This document shows positions 8,934-18,384 of a DNA stretch of 64,000 bases, one piece after another (position 1 is the stretch's first letter; the number at the start of each line of letters is the position of its first letter). The stretch is from the NCBI RefSeq assembly GCF_006494365.1, contig NZ_VHIP01000006.1, positions 186,001 through 250,000 on the forward strand, written 5' to 3'. The DNA is from Aestuariibacter sp. GS-14. Its GTDB lineage: Bacteria; Pseudomonadota; Gammaproteobacteria; Enterobacterales; Alteromonadaceae. The position numbers and the translations under genes were made by a program. Below the pieces are notes generated by a model. That model was not told where the DNA came from, ran no database searches, and saw nothing but the letters and a program-made list of their open reading frames with translations.

Positions 8934-10094
8934 ATGAACACAGAGTTTACACTATTTGACCGGCAACTAACCTTGATTCGTTATCCGGCCAAACACCAAC
9001 ATAAAAGCCTGCAGGCCTGGGACAGTGCCGACGAGCTGCTCATCGAACACCTGTTAACCGAACCGAGTGTACCTGTAGGTCAGCCTTGGATAATCATGAA
9101 TGATGATTTTGGATCACTCGGTACCTTTTTTGCTGAACAACAACCTGTTTGGGTAAGTGACTCTACCATTGCCCGTTTATCGCTGAGCGAAAACCTTCAG
9201 GCTAACGCATGTAACGCGATCTCTGCGATTGATTGCCTTACCGCACTGCCAGCCACACCGGCTCTGGTACTCATTAAAATCCCGCGCACGCTGGCCTTGC
9301 TGGAACACCAGCTTATTCAGCTACACAGTGTTGTTACGCCAGACACCCGTATTATTGCGGCGGCAAAAATTAAAGCGGTTACCCGGGGCGTATTGGATTT
9401 ATTTGAAAAATACCTGGGCCCTACAAATACCTCACTGGCAAAGAAAAAATCGCGCCTGATATTTTGTTCACCCGATCCTGTCAGGCTCAGCAGAGAGATG
9501 GCTTCACCTTACCCCACAGTTTGGCAGTGCAAATTACCTACGGGGAACAGTGTAAGCGTTAGCAATCACGCTAATGTATTCTCGCGTCAGTCTCTCGATA
9601 TTGGTGCAAGATTACTGCTTGAGCACATGTCAGTTGCCAATCATGATCACGTTGTGGATTTGGGCTGCGGCAATGGTGTGTTAGGTTTGAATGCGCTGAC
9701 GCTGGCACCGCAGTGCTCCGTAACGTTTGTAGATGAATCCTACATGGCAATTGAATCGGCCCGAGACAACGTCGCAGCGAATTTCCCCCATCAACTGGCG
9801 CAGTGCCAGTTTGTGGCAAGTAACTGCCTGGAAGCCTTGCTGAACCGTCCGGACAGACCAACGGTTACCAAAGTATTTTGCAACCCGCCATTCCACCAGC
9901 AAAATACCATTACCGATCATATTGCCTGGCAAATGTTCCATGATGCCTACGAACTGCTAAACAAAGGCGGCCATCTGATAGTGGTAGCCAACCGGCATCT
10001 AGATTATTACCCTAAACTCAAGCGCTTGTTCGGAGGTGTAACAACCCTCGCTAACGATAGAAAATTTGTTATTTACAGCGCCGCTAAACGATAA
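8934..10094 (+). CDS. rlmG: 23S rRNA (guanine-1835-N2)-methyltransferase
   Basis: The product has 386 residues in the RlmG/RsmC arrangement. A degenerate N-terminal methyltransferase-like half (about 1-190) is followed by a catalytic half with the SAM motif VVDLGCGNGVLGLNAL (about 240) and the N2-guanine signature CNPPFHQ (about 320). RlmG methylates G1835 of 23S rRNA, while RsmC acts on 16S rRNA G1207. The N-terminal half and the length favour RlmG. The cyclophilin gene follows after nine bases, so they may be cotranscribed. Confidence 0.88.
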   Translation: MNTEFTLFDRQLTLIRYPAKHQHKSLQAWDSADELLIEHLLTEPSVPVGQPWIIMNDDFGSLGTFFAEQQPVWVSDSTIARLSLSENLQANACNAISAIDCLTALPATPALVLIKIPRTLALLEHQLIQLHSVVTPDTRIIAAAKIKAVTRGVLDLFEKYLGPTNTSLAKKKSRLIFCSPDPVRLSREMASPYPTVWQCKLPTGNSVSVSNHANVFSRQSLDIGARLLLEHMSVANHDHVVDLGCGNGVLGLNALTLAPQCSVTFVDESYMAIESARDNVAANFPHQLAQCQFVASNCLEALLNRPDRPTVTKVFCNPPFHQQNTITDHIAWQMFHDAYELLNKGGHLIVVANRHLDYYPKLKRLFGGVTTLANDRKFVIYSAAKR

Positions 10095-10103
10095 GGAATC
10101 CCT

Positions 10104-10703
10104 ATGCTTAGAACGCTATTTTTGTGTTTTGCGTTAATTTCATTGCCAGTATTGGCCGCCAAACAGGCTGATGACGGCTCGCAAATTCAGCCCGACAACT
10201 ACTACCCCAAAGTAAAACTGGAAACGTCCATGGGTAACATTGTTATTGAACTGGACCGACGCAAAGCGCCTATTACAGTGAACAATTTTTTGCGCTATGT
10301 GGATAAACGCAGTTACGAAGACACCATTTTTCACCGAGTTGTACCCGGGTTTGTGGTACAGGGTGGGGGTTACACCGTCGATTTTGAGGAAAAGCCCTCG
10401 TTTCCTGAAATTTACAATGAATCCGGTAATGGCTTAAAGAACTCTCTCTACTCGGTAGCCATGGCGCGTCAAAACGATCCGCATACTGCTACCCGCCAGT
10501 TTTTCTTTAATCTCGATGAGAACGACAGTCTGGATCCTGGTAAAAACTGGGGCTACACCGTTTTTGGTGCAGTGGTAGAAGGGTATGAAGTGGTAGATGC
10601 CATGGGTGCAGTAAAAACGGAGTACAAGGCCCTGCTCGGCTTTGCCGATGCCCCTGTTGAACCCATTATTCTGCACAAAGTGACCTTGCTGCCTGAACTA
10701 TAA
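10104..10703 (+). CDS. Periplasmic peptidyl-prolyl cis-trans isomerase, cyclophilin type
   Basis: The product has 199 residues. A signal peptide of about 18 residues (MLRTLFLCFALISLPVLA) precedes a cyclophilin domain with the catalytic FHRVVPGFVVQGGG motif and ATRQFFFNL. It should catalyse prolyl isomerisation during folding of exported proteins, like E. coli PpiA. The gene follows rlmG closely. Its stop overlaps the stop end of the convergent diguanylate cyclase by six bases, with no room for a terminator between them. Confidence 0.93.
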   Translation: MLRTLFLCFALISLPVLAAKQADDGSQIQPDNYYPKVKLETSMGNIVIELDRRKAPITVNNFLRYVDKRSYEDTIFHRVVPGFVVQGGGYTVDFEEKPSFPEIYNESGNGLKNSLYSVAMARQNDPHTATRQFFFNLDENDSLDPGKNWGYTVFGAVVEGYEVVDAMGAVKTEYKALLGFADAPVEPIILHKVTLLPEL

Positions 10704-12230
10704 ACTTGTATTTGTTAACCATTCGCTGGCGAAAGTGATTCGGCTTTCGCCACTTGCCTTTGACTTATACATGGCCTTATCGGCCAGACTGACTAAATCG
10801 GCTTCATTATTTGCATCGTGCGGAAAACACGACACACCAATACTTGCTCCAATTTCAACTACTAATTCATGAATTAAATAAGGTTTGCAAATTTCTCGCA
10901 GGATTTTTTCAACCAATGCTTTGCACTGTTCAAAGTGAGAGACATCGGTAAGCAATAATGTAAATTCATCGCCGCCTATTCGGGCAACAGTATCAGATTC
11001 TCTTACGGCATCGCGCATACGCATTGCAACACGTCCCAGTAGCACATCGCCAAATTTATGCCCGTGTTTATCATTTACCTCTTTGAACCCATTAAGATCA
11101 ACAAACAACACGGCCATTTTCTCACCGCGCCTGATAGAACGCTTTAGTTCCTGCTCCAAACGATCATTAAATAAATGCCGGTTTGGCAAATTGGTCAGCT
11201 GATCATGGTAAGCCAGTTGCGTCAGCTCTTGCTTTTGCGCGACGGCTTCTGTGTCATCAATAACGGTATACACCTTAGCAGGCTTGTTATTGAGCGATAC
11301 ATTGCTGATTTCAATTTTACAGTGGTAGCGCTCCCCCTGCTTTTTAAGCCCAAACGGTTTACCTTCAAATTCCCCCAGTAATACCGATAACTTTTTGTTC
11401 AGTAACTCTTTCTGTGAAAAGCCACTCATTTTAGCCATTACCCTGTTAACGCGAACAATTACCCCGTTTTGGTCAACAACTACGATGCCACTGGCAATGC
11501 GATTCATAATATTGTCGATTAAATCGAGGGTATGGTGTGCTTTGCGCACTCGGAGACGATACAAAACAATTGCAACAGAAAAATTGATCAGCGCTAACAG
11601 GAAAGCCAGCCCCTGAAAGAAGCGAATTCGCTGGGCTTCAAGTTGAGTGTCATGCTCAAGTTCTATAGTAAGCCCATTCATTAGCGCCAACAGGGTGAGG
11701 TTTTTTCGCTGCGCGACATCATTTGCCTGTTGCAGTAATGCGGTGTCAAACTCCCGCCCGATTAGCTGGCGAATTTTTTGCCGCAAAGGCGCCCATTCCA
11801 ACAGTGCCTGATTCATAATGGTGCGGGTTTCGTCACCGGTAAGTGGCTCGATTTGAATCATTTCAGACTCAGCAGACAACGTCCGCCCTCCGCGGTGAAA
11901 TGCATCAAGGGTCAAATCAAATCGATTAAACGTATCGCGCAATTCTTCCAGATACTCGGAGTACTGCACTTCGTCACTGACCGTTTTATCCATGAGCAGC
12001 AGTGTTTTGACCATGCGCTGACTTAACATGCGCTGGCGGCCAGACAGGTTAATATTAATTGCCTGTTGTTCGATGCGATACGACAACCACACGTTTAACG
12101 ACAACGCAATAAAATCAAACAGCAGAAACAATACAATGGCCAACACGGTGAGCGCATGCCCCTCGCGCCGATTAGCGGAGAACAGAGATTGCTTGATGCC
12201 AGAAATCATGGCCACTAGTGCATCCCTCAC
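10698..12230 (-). CDS. Membrane diguanylate cyclase: PilJ-type sensor, PAS, GGDEF
   Basis: The product has 510 residues. A TM segment (about 23-45) is followed by a periplasmic four-helix PilJ/NarX-like sensor (GRQRMLSQRMVKTLLLM near 55), a second TM (about 205-225), a PAS domain (about 235-335) and a GGDEF domain (about 345-505). The active site RIGGDEF is intact. RESD lies five residues before GGDEF and is a complete inhibitory I-site, so product feedback is likely. The enzyme should make cyclic-di-GMP at the inner membrane. It is monocistronic and converges on the cyclophilin gene. Confidence 0.93.
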   Translation of the reverse strand: MRDALVAMISGIKQSLFSANRREGHALTVLAIVLFLLFDFIALSLNVWLSYRIEQQAININLSGRQRMLSQRMVKTLLLMDKTVSDEVQYSEYLEELRDTFNRFDLTLDAFHRGGRTLSAESEMIQIEPLTGDETRTIMNQALLEWAPLRQKIRQLIGREFDTALLQQANDVAQRKNLTLLALMNGLTIELEHDTQLEAQRIRFFQGLAFLLALINFSVAIVLYRLRVRKAHHTLDLIDNIMNRIASGIVVVDQNGVIVRVNRVMAKMSGFSQKELLNKKLSVLLGEFEGKPFGLKKQGERYHCKIEISNVSLNNKPAKVYTVIDDTEAVAQKQELTQLAYHDQLTNLPNRHLFNDRLEQELKRSIRRGEKMAVLFVDLNGFKEVNDKHGHKFGDVLLGRVAMRMRDAVRESDTVARIGGDEFTLLLTDVSHFEQCKALVEKILREICKPYLIHELVVEIGASIGVSCFPHDANNEADLVSLADKAMYKSKASGESRITFASEWLTNTSL

Positions 12231-12375
12231 TAGGTTGTGGAAGTAAAATCTTTTGCCAGCACTACTACTTAGCTTAATGCTGGCGTTCAGAAACCAGGGT
12301 ACTTAAACTATAGCGTATATTATTTATACTGCGCTTTGGGATGCGAAATTTCAAGAAAGAATCGGTTACTTAGGG

Positions 12376-13086
12376 CTAAAAACCCCACATACCAATATTA
12401 TCAATTTTCAATCTGCGCGGTTGCTTAAGCAAATACACCACCATATTCGCAATATCCTCGTTCTGAATCAGTCCCGAATCAATGGCGTCCCCTGGTTGCT
12501 TACCTGATTGAATTAATGCCGGGTTCAGGGAATGAACGTGAATACCATACTCTCGAACTTCTTCCTGCAGCGCTTTACCCAAACCCACCATGGCAAACTT
12601 GGAAGCACAATACACGCCGGCTTTAGCATAGCCGTTTAAAGCAGCCTGCGAAGCAATATTCAGAATATACCCTTCGCGATTGGCAATCATGGCGGGCACG
12701 GTGTGTTTACACATCAGAAAAGTGCCTTTCACATTGGTATTCATTACCTCGTCCCAGTCAGCTTCACTGGTTTCCCACACTCGGGTTTCCTTACCGAAGC
12801 CGCTGTTATTGATTAGTACGTGAATATCACCAAAGCGATTGATTACCTGCTCCACAAACCGGCTGGTCTGTTGAGCATCACTAACGTCGCACACTGCGCC
12901 CAAAATGCGCTCGCCAAATTGGGCCGATAAATTGGCAACCGCGTCTGTGATGGTTTTTTCAGTACGGCCACAAATTGCTACCTGCATGCCTTCTCGCAGC
13001 AACGTTTCGGCAATGGTGTAACCCAGTCCCTTTCCACCGCCGGTAACAATGGCCACTTTATCGTTTAAATTATATAACTCTGACAT
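12376..13086 (-). CDS. Short-chain dehydrogenase/reductase (SDR)
   Basis: The product has 236 residues and is a classical SDR. The cofactor motif is TGGGKGLG (about 16-23), followed by NNSG (in place of the usual NNAG) and the catalytic Ser / Tyr-x-x-x-Lys in NIASQ and YCASK. An arginine in CGRTEK after the second strand suggests NADP preference, which is an inference. The substrate is unknown. It may be cotranscribed with the alpha-amylase gene upstream (64-base gap), but no functional link is evident. Confidence 0.92.
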   Translation of the reverse strand: MSELYNLNDKVAIVTGGGKGLGYTIAETLLREGMQVAICGRTEKTITDAVANLSAQFGERILGAVCDVSDAQQTSRFVEQVINRFGDIHVLINNSGFGKETRVWETSEADWDEVMNTNVKGTFLMCKHTVPAMIANREGYILNIASQAALNGYAKAGVYCASKFAMVGLGKALQEEVREYGIHVHSLNPALIQSGKQPGDAIDSGLIQNEDIANMVVYLLKQPRRLKIDNIGMWGF

Positions 13087-13149
13087 AGCGCTATGCGTCC
13101 TGTTTGATTCTGCTTCTGTGGTGTTGAATTACGTTCTGGAATTCCATTT

Positions 13150-14598
13150 TTAACCACCGGGTTTGGCGTTGTGATGAATCGCTATCGCACTTAGCGCGGG
13201 CACGGCAACCTGAATTCTGCCGCGTTCATCCACCAGCACTTCCTGGCCCCGGCATTGCCCCGTTTCGGCATCCGGTTTACCGTTAAGTATGTTGCAATAA
13301 CGTCCCGGCGCCATTGATGACTCAAGGGCGGTACTAAGAGTCGTATCCCCAGCATTAATGACAACAAACCCGGCGCTACCCCGCCCAAAGGCAATTTGGT
13401 TGCCGCCGTTATCCCACCAGTTGGTTACCCTTTGCTGGTCAGCCGTATTGCGTCGAAAGTCTACTGCCCCCGCGATAACCGGGCGCCGGTGCTCGCACTG
13501 CCATGTGTCTTCAAAGCAGGCTGGCTGGCTACTCGCGTGAACAGCTAACGAAGGCGGCCCCGCGTCGGTGTCACCTTGAAAAGCATAACTCGACATGACT
13601 TTGGGATACCCATAAGGCCAGCTGAGCATAAACACATTCGCTAAATCGTACAATGCGCCATCCACAAAGGTAATAACGTGTCCGCCACCACCATGCCCGC
13701 GCTGATTGTCGTGGTTATCAACAAAGACTACCGCGTCACCTGATACCAGCCAATTGTCGGTTGCCACGGCATGTCGCAATGACGCTAATGTGCCATTGCC
13801 AAATGCCTCGCCAATGGCCAGTGAATAGTGAAACTCTGTGACGGCCCCATTACCGGTGTACTCAGATGCCCGAATAGGTTCGCCACCCTGATCAATGACT
13901 TCCTGAAATACCCAGGGTGCGCCTTGAACCTGCGCCAGTATGTGTTTGATGTCGTTTGCGGCCATATGCTTGGACGCGTCGATGCGAAATCCGGCTACGC
14001 CAATGTTCACCAAATCACTTAAATAAGCCGCAATGCGCGCCTGTACATCAGGCGCTTCGGTTTTTAAGTCGGCTAACCCCACCAGCTCACATTGCTGAAC
14101 ATTGTTTCGGTCGCGGTAGTTGGTGATCCCGCAATCGGGGTGAAAATCACCAGGGGTATAGTCTGGAAACTGCTTTCGGGTAAATGGGGTGCCCGTTAAG
14201 CTCCTGCCACTGCCTGCTGCCATGTGATTGATCACAGCATCCACGTAAATATCAACACCGGCCGCGTTACAGCGCTGTACCATATTGGTGAATTCTGCGC
14301 GATCACCACTACGGCTAATCAGTTCGTAACTCACCGGTTGGTAGCGTGTCCACCATTGGGGGCCAGCCCTATGCTCACTGGGCGGCGACACTTGCACTGC
14401 GTGGTAGCCATTGGGGCCCAAAAAGTGCTCACACTCAGTAGCAATATCAGGCCAACGCCATTCAAAAAGATGCACGAAGGTGTCGGCCTGTACGTCTGGC
14501 TTAGCTTGCGCGTGAGGCTTTGCTTGCAGTACGGTTGGAAAGCAGCAAGTAAATAATAAAGCCATACAACCAAACGAACGAACAAAAGCAGTAAACAT
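13150..14598 (-). CDS. Secreted chloride-dependent alpha-amylase, animal-type GH13
   Basis: The product has 482 residues from the Met at 14598, chosen because a ribosome site (GGAAT) precedes it and a signal peptide begins there. An upstream in-frame start would spoil the signal. Catalytic residues are Asp207 (GFRIDASKH), Glu233 (VFQEVID) and Asp297 ([12 protein letters not shown]). These motifs match animal-type alpha-amylases (GH13_24/32). The three chloride ligands are visible: Arg205, Asn295 and Lys333 ([11 protein letters not shown]). Lys rather than Arg at the last position is as in the cold-active Pseudoalteromonas haloplanktis enzyme. The C-domain ends at the stop with no extra starch-binding module. 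It should hydrolyse starch outside the cell. Confidence 0.93.
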   Translation of the reverse strand: MFTAFVRSFGCMALLFTCCFPTVLQAKPHAQAKPDVQADTFVHLFEWRWPDIATECEHFLGPNGYHAVQVSPPSEHRAGPQWWTRYQPVSYELISRSGDRAEFTNMVQRCNAAGVDIYVDAVINHMAAGSGRSLTGTPFTRKQFPDYTPGDFHPDCGITNYRDRNNVQQCELVGLADLKTEAPDVQARIAAYLSDLVNIGVAGFRIDASKHMAANDIKHILAQVQGAPWVFQEVIDQGGEPIRASEYTGNGAVTEFHYSLAIGEAFGNGTLASLRHAVATDNWLVSGDAVVFVDNHDNQRGHGGGGHVITFVDGALYDLANVFMLSWPYGYPKVMSSYAFQGDTDAGPPSLAVHASSQPACFEDTWQCEHRRPVIAGAVDFRRNTADQQRVTNWWDNGGNQIAFGRGSAGFVVINAGDTTLSTALESSMAPGRYCNILNGKPDAETGQCRGQEVLVDERGRIQVAVPALSAIAIHHNAKPGG

Positions 14599-14752
14599 GA
14601 TTTCTATTCCGGGCAAAATAACAGATGCTAACCCTAGGCTGGAAAGCCCTTTCACTCAATAAGAATACGTATGCAACATGATTGCAACAATCGGGCTCGG
14701 GCAAGCTAACACCAATACCCACTTAACGCTGACGTCTATTTGGTTTAGAGCA

Positions 14753-15030
14753 ATACCAATTCGCATAGAAGTTTACCCACTCAGCAGCACTGGCTGGCTT
14801 TTTAGCTAGGCTTGTTTGCGCAGGTTTGGTGGTTCCAAATCAAGCAAGCATAACAACGCTAAAAAGTCTGCCAGTGATGCCCGAAGGGAGTGGCCAAAAC
14901 GACTTACATCTGTGTTGCGCCCTCCGGACATAGAATGACTATGCCTCGGAGTGCGCGTCGTGATCTAAGTCGTTTTCGACTAGCCCTTAGGGATCACTCT
15001 GAGAGGGCAAACTTCTATGCGAATTGGTAT
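14753..15030. mobile_element. MITE-like element with 30-bp terminal inverted repeats and two internal hairpins
   Basis: The ends are 30-base inverted repeats with 28 matches (14753-14782 and the complement of 15001-15030, starting ATACCAATTCGCATAGAAGT). Inside are two further stem-loops: 14789-14877 (CACTGGCTGGCTTTTTAGC with its near complement) and 14874-14997, a long imperfect palindrome centred near 14935 with AAAACGACTTA arms. There is no ORF, so any movement would need a transposase supplied elsewhere. No target duplication is evident. The nested folds suggest a structured RNA or DNA when transcribed or single-stranded. Confidence 0.72.
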
Positions 15031-15082
15031 AATCGACGAGTTCAGTAATGAGTATTGATTTTACAGGGAATTGAATTAACTA

Positions 15083-15904
15083 ATGATTAGATGTTTTGTA
15101 TTGTGCTGTGGCCTTTTTATCGCCATTTTTGCGCACGCGGCCAAACCAGACTTTTTTACTGATGAGATGGACAGTGAATACCGCGCGCTGCTTAAACACA
15201 TAGACACCCTTCTGCCCCAAACCGATTTACCGCTTGCGTACCTGCCTTCTTTTACCCCATTCAACTTATTGGAAATCCGGCCCACTAAGTTTACCCGTAA
15301 CGAAGACAAACAAGCCTTTTCGAATTTCAGCTTTGGCGTATTCGGCAGCCGAATGCTAAATGTGACCCGCGAACAATTGTCTCAATTGCCTGCGCTGACT
15401 ATTTGCAAAAAGCAGGATTGCACTCAAGAACGAATCGATTACATAAAACGCTTTATTGCTGATTCCGCCGACGACATTGCATTATTACGCCAAAATGCCC
15501 AGGTATTTATTGTTCAGCAAACTGCGCCAGAGGTGTTTAGGGTAAATAACACGTTTTATAGCCCCACACAGCTGATCACCTATTATCCATCGGAGAAGGC
15601 CGGGTTTGTACCGTCGGCTAATTTTCATATGACCAGTCCGAATGAAGCACCGGATTTGCTGTTACTGGCCAATACCACCGTTCAGCTCAGAGAGATGATG
15701 GCCAGCCACAAGGTAGCAGCCATCGCTAAAATAAATGAGCAGAGCATAAACATTGTCTTTGGTGGCATCGCAGATAATCACTGGGGGGCTGTGCTGTTTC
15801 ATTCAACGGCCATTCCCGCCTCCGGCGACTACAATCACCTGGGGCTCCAATACGATATCGTGCATAAAATCTCAGACAACAGCTTTTACTATCAAACGAA
15901 TTAA
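15083..15904 (+). CDS. Secreted protein of unknown function
   Basis: The product has 273 residues with a clear signal peptide (MIRCFVLCCGLFIAIFAHA). The mature part is mixed polar sequence with no motif I recognise and no TM segment. Two cysteines lie close together (CKKQDC, about 111-116) and could form a disulfide in the periplasm. The gene begins 52 bases after the MITE-like element. Its stop codon coincides with the first base of another copy of that element's end (15904-15929), so it is flanked by repeat sequence. Confidence 0.7.
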   Translation: MIRCFVLCCGLFIAIFAHAAKPDFFTDEMDSEYRALLKHIDTLLPQTDLPLAYLPSFTPFNLLEIRPTKFTRNEDKQAFSNFSFGVFGSRMLNVTREQLSQLPALTICKKQDCTQERIDYIKRFIADSADDIALLRQNAQVFIVQQTAPEVFRVNNTFYSPTQLITYYPSEKAGFVPSANFHMTSPNEAPDLLLLANTTVQLREMMASHKVAAIAKINEQSINIVFGGIADNHWGAVLFHSTAIPASGDYNHLGLQYDIVHKISDNSFYYQTN

Positions 15905-15929
15905 TACCAATTCGTATAGCAGTTTGCCC
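15904..15929 (+). repeat. Solitary copy of the MITE terminal repeat
   Basis: The 26 bases match the right terminal repeat of the element at 14753-15030 (complement) at 24 positions. The copy starts at the last base of the upstream gene's stop codon. No partner end lies within a few hundred bases, so it is a truncated remnant or an isolated end. Confidence 0.65.
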
Positions 15930-15951
15930 GAATAAACCGGGCTGGTTCACA

Positions 15952-17016
15952 CTAGGCTTTCTTTTTAATCTGTTTTTTCAGATCACTGAGTAGGGAGGCG
16001 AAACGCTTGTCGTCTTCCCCTTTAATGCTGGCAAGGGTAAGTTTGGCTTTTATTATCTCGTTAATGTTGAGCTGAAGCTCTGCCAGACGCAGATAGGCCC
16101 AATTCAGCCCCGGTAGAGATGCGGTATCGATGTTGGTGGCGGTGTATTCACTGATATATTGTTCCAGCGCCGCAATGCCTGTTTGGGTATTTTCACCACT
16201 TTTTACTGCCAGTAAGCCCAACCGGTATTTGCCATACAGCAAATGACGCGTGTTCTCTTCATAAGCGTCCCATTTATCTGACGCTTTATCATCAACGGTG
16301 TTTACTTCGGCAGTTAATAGCACAGACAACACATTGAAGGCATCAGAGTAGCGCTCAGCCAGCAAATAATGCGTACCCAGCTCTAAGCCTGCACGTATTT
16401 TTGTATCGTCCTGAGCAATTAGCGCTGTATAAATGGCGCTGGCTTTGTCTTCCTGCTTGTCCTGAAGATAATAGGTTGCTTTAGCAAACTGCCCTTCCTG
16501 AGGATCAATACTGGCAATCTTGTCGGTAAGCTTTTCCGCTTCTTTCATGTCGCCACCCGCTATCGACGGCGCCATTAAATGAAACTGCATAAGTGCCTGA
16601 TATACTTCCACGTTGTCGGGTGCTAGCTCAACGGCGGTTTCCAGGCTCTGCTTCGCTTTGCTGGCATAACCCAGCGCGGAAAAAATACTGTTGGAGGCTT
16701 GCGCACCCATTACACTGGCGTGCATGTGGTAAGCCCGGTAGTCTTTGCTATGTGCGGTAATGAACTCTTCGGCCGCGTCTTCGGCGTCATCCGGATCGGT
16801 ATTCATCAGTGCGGATATGAGCAAATTATATTGCTCAACTGTTTTGCCTTTTACAGCTTCCAGTACGGATATTACGTATTCAAAATCCCCTTGTTTTGCG
16901 TGTTCAGTCAACACTTCAATACTGGTGTTGTCAGTATTTGGCAAAGCATGCGCACTGCAAGATAACAATGCCACGGCGGCAAACAGCAAGTGACGCGTAG
17001 TTTTAAAAACACTCAT
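15952..17016 (-). CDS. Exported TPR-like protein
   Basis: The product has 354 residues with a signal peptide (cleavage near SCSAHA, residue 25). The mature part is helical and reads as tandem TPR-like hairpins, for example AVELAPDNVEVYQALMQFH and repeated A-rich pairs through about 300. It ends in a lysine-rich tail (KKQIKKKA). TPR proteins of this kind act as scaffolds for periplasmic or envelope complexes. No catalytic motif is seen and neighbours do not suggest a partner. Confidence 0.8.
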   Translation of the reverse strand: MSVFKTTRHLLFAAVALLSCSAHALPNTDNTSIEVLTEHAKQGDFEYVISVLEAVKGKTVEQYNLLISALMNTDPDDAEDAAEEFITAHSKDYRAYHMHASVMGAQASNSIFSALGYASKAKQSLETAVELAPDNVEVYQALMQFHLMAPSIAGGDMKEAEKLTDKIASIDPQEGQFAKATYYLQDKQEDKASAIYTALIAQDDTKIRAGLELGTHYLLAERYSDAFNVLSVLLTAEVNTVDDKASDKWDAYEENTRHLLYGKYRLGLLAVKSGENTQTGIAALEQYISEYTATNIDTASLPGLNWAYLRLAELQLNINEIIKAKLTLASIKGEDDKRFASLLSDLKKQIKKKA

Positions 17017-17217
17017 TTCAAATCCTTTTGTTCTATGCGGAATCAGTTAATCAACCGGAGGGAGTTAATCCTGTATGCACACTTCGACCAAGGATAGTTG
17101 AGAAAGTGCACTTGCCATTAAATTAAACGCGCGCAGGTTAACAAAGGCTGAGTAACACTGTTCTTCCGCTAACGTTTAACCAATTTCCAGTTTATACCGA
17201 CTCACCAGATATCACAG

Positions 17218-17757
17218 CTATTTAGCGTAAGAAGCGCCTTGGTTATCAATGGAGATTAAAAAGAATTGATGTGCGGGCACACCGCGCTGAAAAAACTTAC
17301 CCATGGACGTAAATCCGGCCTTTTCCAGCAATTGCAACGACCGCTGATTGTCACAACGGCATATAGCGCTTATCTGCCCATGCAGATTGTGTTGTTTTGC
17401 CCATTTAAGCGCCAGGGTAGCCGCTTCCAGTGCCAATCCCTGCCCCCTGCCATGAGGCAGAAACGCGTAACCTAAATCAGGGCAAGCTAAAAACGACCGC
17501 TGTAAAAAGCCGCACAGCCCCACCCGGCTATCGCCTTCAACAGCATCACTTTCCACCACCCACAGGCCGTATCCCTGCTGGCTGAAGCTATTGTGCGAGG
17601 TATCGATATATTGTCTGGCCTGGTCGGGATCTTTAACGCCGCGATCACCAATGAAATACAACCAGTCCGGATCGCTGGTAATTGCCAGTACAAAGTCTAC
17701 ATCGTCAGCAGTAAGCTGGCGAAATCGCAAACGCGCAGATTCAATAACCGTATTCAT
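17218..17757 (-). CDS. GNAT N-acetyltransferase (RimJ/RimL-like)
   Basis: The product has 179 residues from the Met at 17757, which has a GGA-type ribosome site; a start 12 bases upstream has none. The acetyl-CoA loop is HGRGQGLALEAATLAL, and the CRCDNQRSLQLLEKAGF block is the typical C-terminal half of RimJ/RimL-like GNATs. The family acetylates alpha-amino groups of ribosomal proteins, amino acids or small amines; the substrate is unknown. Its 5' end overlaps the 3' end of the GGCT-like gene, so it is probably the last gene of the rnr-rlmB transcript. Confidence 0.88.
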   Translation of the reverse strand: MNTVIESARLRFRQLTADDVDFVLAITSDPDWLYFIGDRGVKDPDQARQYIDTSHNSFSQQGYGLWVVESDAVEGDSRVGLCGFLQRSFLACPDLGYAFLPHGRGQGLALEAATLALKWAKQHNLHGQISAICRCDNQRSLQLLEKAGFTSMGKFFQRGVPAHQFFLISIDNQGASYAK

Positions 17758-18373
17758 GCAATAGTCCATCTATGATGTTCTGGGCAGCACTGCTAACGCT
17801 AGCTGCCCTGGGATATTCTGGCGATGCACGATCGTTTATTCGGGGATGCTCCCAACAAGCGGTTAACTGAATAAACTCGCGGGCTATGGCTTCGCCACCC
17901 AGCTCCAGACACCCCGCCAGACAGGTATCCACGTAACTCTGATAAACCGGAAAATCATTATCGGCAGGATGGATTTGCAAGGTTTCGCATATCCACACTT
18001 GTCTTTCAGATAACCAGGACATCAGCGTTTCATTTACGGTATCGTCATAAGGCAAACGAAGCTGGTCAGTGCTCACAGGGGTAAACCGGTAGTCCTGTTC
18101 GCGCTGTTGAATACTGGGATCAAGGTGAGAAGGGACTAACTGTGCATTTAACCGCGCGTTTGCACATTGATATGCGCCAACGTAGGTTTGCTGTTCTGGC
18201 AACGAGCGCGTTACCCACGCCCGTTCAAACCCAAGTACACTCACTGCGATACCATGATGGGGAATGTTGGAGTGGCGGTTGCGAGAATCGGCATTCATCA
18301 GGCTACCGTAACCCAAAATGACATGAGGTTCATTAATGGCCTGCAACCAATTGGCTAACACCGCCGGCGTCAT
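17741..18373 (-). CDS. Gamma-glutamylcyclotransferase-like protein
   Basis: The product has 210 residues from the Met at 18373. A longer frame would overlap rlmB by 40 bases, while this start sits 11 bases after the rlmB stop. The N-terminal YGSLMN motif (about 24-29) is the substrate loop of the GGCT/ButirosinH fold, which releases pyroglutamate from gamma-glutamyl compounds. The catalytic Glu of that fold could be in VNETLMSW or near it, but I cannot place it firmly. It is longer than ordinary GGCT proteins. It lies within the rnr-rlmB-GNAT run. Confidence 0.72.
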   Translation of the reverse strand: MTPAVLANWLQAINEPHVILGYGSLMNADSRNRHSNIPHHGIAVSVLGFERAWVTRSLPEQQTYVGAYQCANARLNAQLVPSHLDPSIQQREQDYRFTPVSTDQLRLPYDDTVNETLMSWLSERQVWICETLQIHPADNDFPVYQSYVDTCLAGCLELGGEAIAREFIQLTACWEHPRINDRASPEYPRAASVSSAAQNIIDGLLHEYGY

Positions 18374-18384
18374 TGTGTACTCAA

